Shown: in pieces, positions 33,473 through 35,471 of the stretch
How the letters are laid out: every line of letters begins with the position of its first letter
How positions within the stretch are numbered: the stretch's first letter is position 1
NCBI GenBank assembly: GCA_009927165.1
Contig: RFNO01000039.1
Coordinates: 1-35,471 of the forward strand
DNA length: 35,471 bases
Origin: Pseudomonadota bacterium
Lineage (GTDB): Bacteria; Bdellovibrionota; FAC87; UBA2466
Direction: 5' to 3'
The notes under the pieces: model-generated
What the model was told of the DNA's origin: nothing
Database searches by the model: none
What the model saw: only the letters and a program-made list of their open reading frames with translations
Position numbers and translations under genes: made by a program

Positions 33473-35338
33473 ATGAGCCAAATCAAACTTCTCAAACAAA
33501 AAACATTCTTTCCGCTATTCCTTACTCAGTTTTGTGGTGCTTTTAACGATAATTTTTTAAAAAATGCGTTTGTTATCCTAGTTACTTTTCACGGCCTTAA
33601 AGTGGCAGGGCTTCCTGAAGGGGTAATGGTTGCCGTTATTGGAGGCTGTTTTATTTTGCCCTTCTTCCTGTTTTCTGCTCAAGCAGGTATTCTTGCAGAC
33701 CGTTGGGATAAGACCCGAGTCATTCGCTATGTAAAAGTCGCTGAAGTAGGGATTATGGGCGTAGCAGGGGCGGGATTGTTGACCCAATCCACTCTCCTTC
33801 TTTTGAGTTCTGTTTTTTTAATGGGAATTCACTCCACTGTTTTTGGACCGGTAAAGTTTAGTATTTTGCCCCAACATCTCAATGAAGACGAAATTGTCGG
33901 TGGTAATGCTTTGATCGAAGCGGGTACTTTTTTGGCAGTTCTCTTGGGAACTATCATGGGCGGAGTGATGATTGAACTCACCGATGGAGCCTTATGGGTT
34001 ACCCTTGGATTGATTCTCGTTTCTGTTTTGGGATTGATATCAAGTTTTCAAATTCCCTCGGCACCCCCTTCGGGTTCCGGAATACCCATGACTTGGAACC
34101 CAGTTTCTCCGACCTGGGAAATATTGAAAAGCACTCGAAAAGTTCCCTCAGTTTTTAATTCTTTAATGGGACTCTCGTGGTTTTGGTTTTTAGGCGCAGC
34201 TTTTTTGACGTTGTTTCCCACCTACGCAAAAGAAACCCTCCATCAGGAACAGGGGGTTGTGACTCTGTTTTTATGCATATTTTCTATTGGAATCGCTGTG
34301 GGGTCACTTTTGTGCGAAAGGCTTTCCCGGCATCATCTTGAATTGGGCCTTGTTCCTTTCGGTTCAATTGGAATGAGTGTTTTCTGTGCCGATCTTTATT
34401 TTGCCGGAGGAGTTGATCCTTCGATGGGAGTTTCGGCTGGTGTTTGGGGTTTTATTCAATCCCCATTGGGCCTAAGAATAGGTCTCGACTTATTTGCATT
34501 TTCGGTTTTTGCAGGGTTCTTTGCAGTACCTTTAAATACTTTGATACAAATTCGGTCGGCCCCCAACGAGCGGTCAAGAGTAATTGCTGCAAATAATATC
34601 ATCAATGCTTTATTCATGGTTTTAGCTGCTATATTTCTGGCGATTTGTGCCAAAGAAAACCTTTCGATACCAGTTATCTTTCTGAGCTTATCTCTGATGA
34701 ACATTGTGGTTGCTGTTTATATTTATCTTCTCATCCCCGAATTTTTGCTCCGCTTTATTGTTTGGGGACTCGCCAACATTGTTTATCGCTTGAAAATAAC
34801 CGGGAGAGAACACATTCCCAAAGAAGGTGCAGCGGTTCTGGTTTGCAACCATGTTTCTTTCGTTGACTGGATGATTGTAGCAGCTGCGATTAAACGGCCT
34901 GTCCGTTTTGTCATGGACCATCATTTTATGAAAGGATTTCTGATAAAGAGATTGATGACTCGAGCAAAAGTCATCCCCATTGCTCCAGGTTGGGAGAATC
35001 CCAGTGTTTTAGAGGAAGCTTTTAAAAGCATTGCCATGGAATTGGCTCAGGGTGAAATCATTTGTATTTTTCCTGAGGGAAAAATCACTAAAGATGGCAC
35101 CATGAATCCCTTTAAACCCGGCATTGAACGGATAGTTCGGGAAACTCCGGTTCCCGTTATTCCCATGGCGATTTTAAATATGTGGGGGAGTTTCTTTAGT
35201 CGGGAAGGGGGTAAGGCGGTTTTCAAAGTACCCAAACGCTTTAGGTCTCGTGTGGGACTTGTTATTGAGAAACCCATTGCTCCAGAGTCGGTCACCGCTC
35301 AAGGATTGTTCGATAAAGTTAAAGCCTTGCAAGCCTGA
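33473..35338 (+). CDS. LplT-like MFS transporter fused to PlsC acyltransferase
   Basis: The 621-residue protein has an N-terminal MFS half (about 1-420, twelve predicted helices, opening FLTQFCGAFNDNFLKNAF as in lysophospholipid transporter LplT). The C-terminal acyltransferase (about 435-621) carries NHVSFVDW (H460, D465), FPEGKITKDG (E535) and VPVIPMAIL. The usual third domain, an acyl-ACP/CoA synthetase of Aas-type fusions, is absent. The stop codon is followed by 133 bp with no continuing frame. The protein would flip and re-acylate lysophospholipids at the inner membrane, or serve as the PlsC that follows PlsB. It is divergent from the FAD-oxidase operon by 84 bp. Confidence 0.9.
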   Translation: MSQIKLLKQKTFFPLFLTQFCGAFNDNFLKNAFVILVTFHGLKVAGLPEGVMVAVIGGCFILPFFLFSAQAGILADRWDKTRVIRYVKVAEVGIMGVAGAGLLTQSTLLLLSSVFLMGIHSTVFGPVKFSILPQHLNEDEIVGGNALIEAGTFLAVLLGTIMGGVMIELTDGALWVTLGLILVSVLGLISSFQIPSAPPSGSGIPMTWNPVSPTWEILKSTRKVPSVFNSLMGLSWFWFLGAAFLTLFPTYAKETLHQEQGVVTLFLCIFSIGIAVGSLLCERLSRHHLELGLVPFGSIGMSVFCADLYFAGGVDPSMGVSAGVWGFIQSPLGLRIGLDLFAFSVFAGFFAVPLNTLIQIRSAPNERSRVIAANNIINALFMVLAAIFLAICAKENLSIPVIFLSLSLMNIVVAVYIYLLIPEFLLRFIVWGLANIVYRLKITGREHIPKEGAAVLVCNHVSFVDWMIVAAAIKRPVRFVMDHHFMKGFLIKRLMTRAKVIPIAPGWENPSVLEEAFKSIAMELAQGEIICIFPEGKITKDGTMNPFKPGIERIVRETPVPVIPMAILNMWGSFFSREGGKAVFKVPKRFRSRVGLVIEKPIAPESVTAQGLFDKVKALQA

Positions 35339-35393
35339 AGAGGTTTAATGAGTCTTCTGGCTCAATCTGTTACTCGCCGCGTAAAACCGGATC

Positions 35394-35471
35394 TCAAAGC
35401 TGTTTTTTAGATGATTTATTTGAATGCAGTTCTCTCAGGTGATAAATAAGCGTTTTGCTGAACTTTCTCTT
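35394..35471 (-). CDS. possible partial CDS running off the window edge
   Basis: On the minus strand one frame stays open from the edge (35471) to a TGA at 35394-35396. It encodes 25 residues ending HSNKSSKKQL, a basic tail plausible for a protein C-terminus. Other frames on this strand stop sooner. The piece is too short to identify. Confidence 0.25.
   Translation of the reverse strand, partial: KRKFSKTLIYHLRELHSNKSSKKQL

Noticed and set aside
35348-35410. Short plus-strand ATG frame after the MFS-PlsC gene, possibly the lost synthetase domain
   Set aside because: It stops after 20 codons and shows no AMP-binding motif, so it does not support a broken fusion.

Overview
This window looks like chromosome from a Gram-negative, predatory- or delta-type bacterium, probably within Bdellovibrionota or a neighbouring former-deltaproteobacterial lineage. 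The reasons are a complete tolQRAB set, an LptM-like lipoprotein, a large PlsB acyltransferase, the DapL route to meso-diaminopimelate, folate-dependent TrmFO, a transmembrane Ser/Thr kinase with a PEGA-type periplasmic tail, and a protein resembling the deltaproteobacterial TIGR04552 family. Placement is by gene content only. I see no insertion sequence, prophage, CRISPR array or rRNA. The region reads as densely packed core chromosome rather than an island.

Layout. 1-3.7 kb: a BKACE-type beta-keto acid cleavage enzyme, convergent with a secreted single-haem protein, then three small envelope or unknown genes. 3.7-8 kb: a GT4 glycosyltransferase, a receiver-plus-degenerate-histidine-kinase protein, and acetyl-CoA synthetase. 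8-13 kb (minus strand): a tight operon rocD-lptM-dapF-dapA-dapB-dapL covering the whole branch from aspartate semialdehyde to meso-DAP. 13-17.3 kb: a small membrane protein, the PEGA Ser/Thr kinase, and a solitary mreB. 17.3-20.8 kb (minus): tolQ-tolR-tolA-tolB without pal. 20.8-25 kb: trmFO, a secreted coiled-coil protein, and a two-gene operon of a secreted cupredoxin-like protein plus a CpaF/TadA ATPase. 25-30.2 kb (minus): an RSH-like protein of unknown role, a GYF_2-type membrane protein, and plsB. 30.3 kb: tRNA-Ser(TGA). 30.4-33.4 kb (minus): an FAD-linked oxidase, a glycerophosphodiesterase and a membrane protein, overlapping by 4 nt each. 33.5-35.3 kb: a lysophospholipid-transporter-like MFS fused to a PlsC acyltransferase.

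How the genes fit together. Most genes serve the envelope: peptidoglycan precursor (dap), rod shape (mreB), outer-membrane constriction (Tol), LPS-transport maturation (LptM), and phospholipid synthesis, repair and turnover (PlsB, MFS-PlsC, GDPD).

Most notable observations: (1) five genes lack a Shine-Dalgarno site and have a -10 element 7-9 nt before the start codon, suggesting leaderless transcripts; (2) the promoter before the cupredoxin-like/cpaF operon has a perfect 12-bp palindrome between -35 and -10 and two 8-bp direct repeats 20 bp apart just upstream; (3) the 29.0-30.2 kb protein carries sequence landmarks of a RelA/SpoT-type synthetase domain with altered motifs; (4) the receiver-kinase hybrid has lost the canonical ATP-binding residues; (5) all eight convergent gene junctions are separated by no more than 5 bp or overlap. 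I did not find an unmistakable new defence or mobile system.
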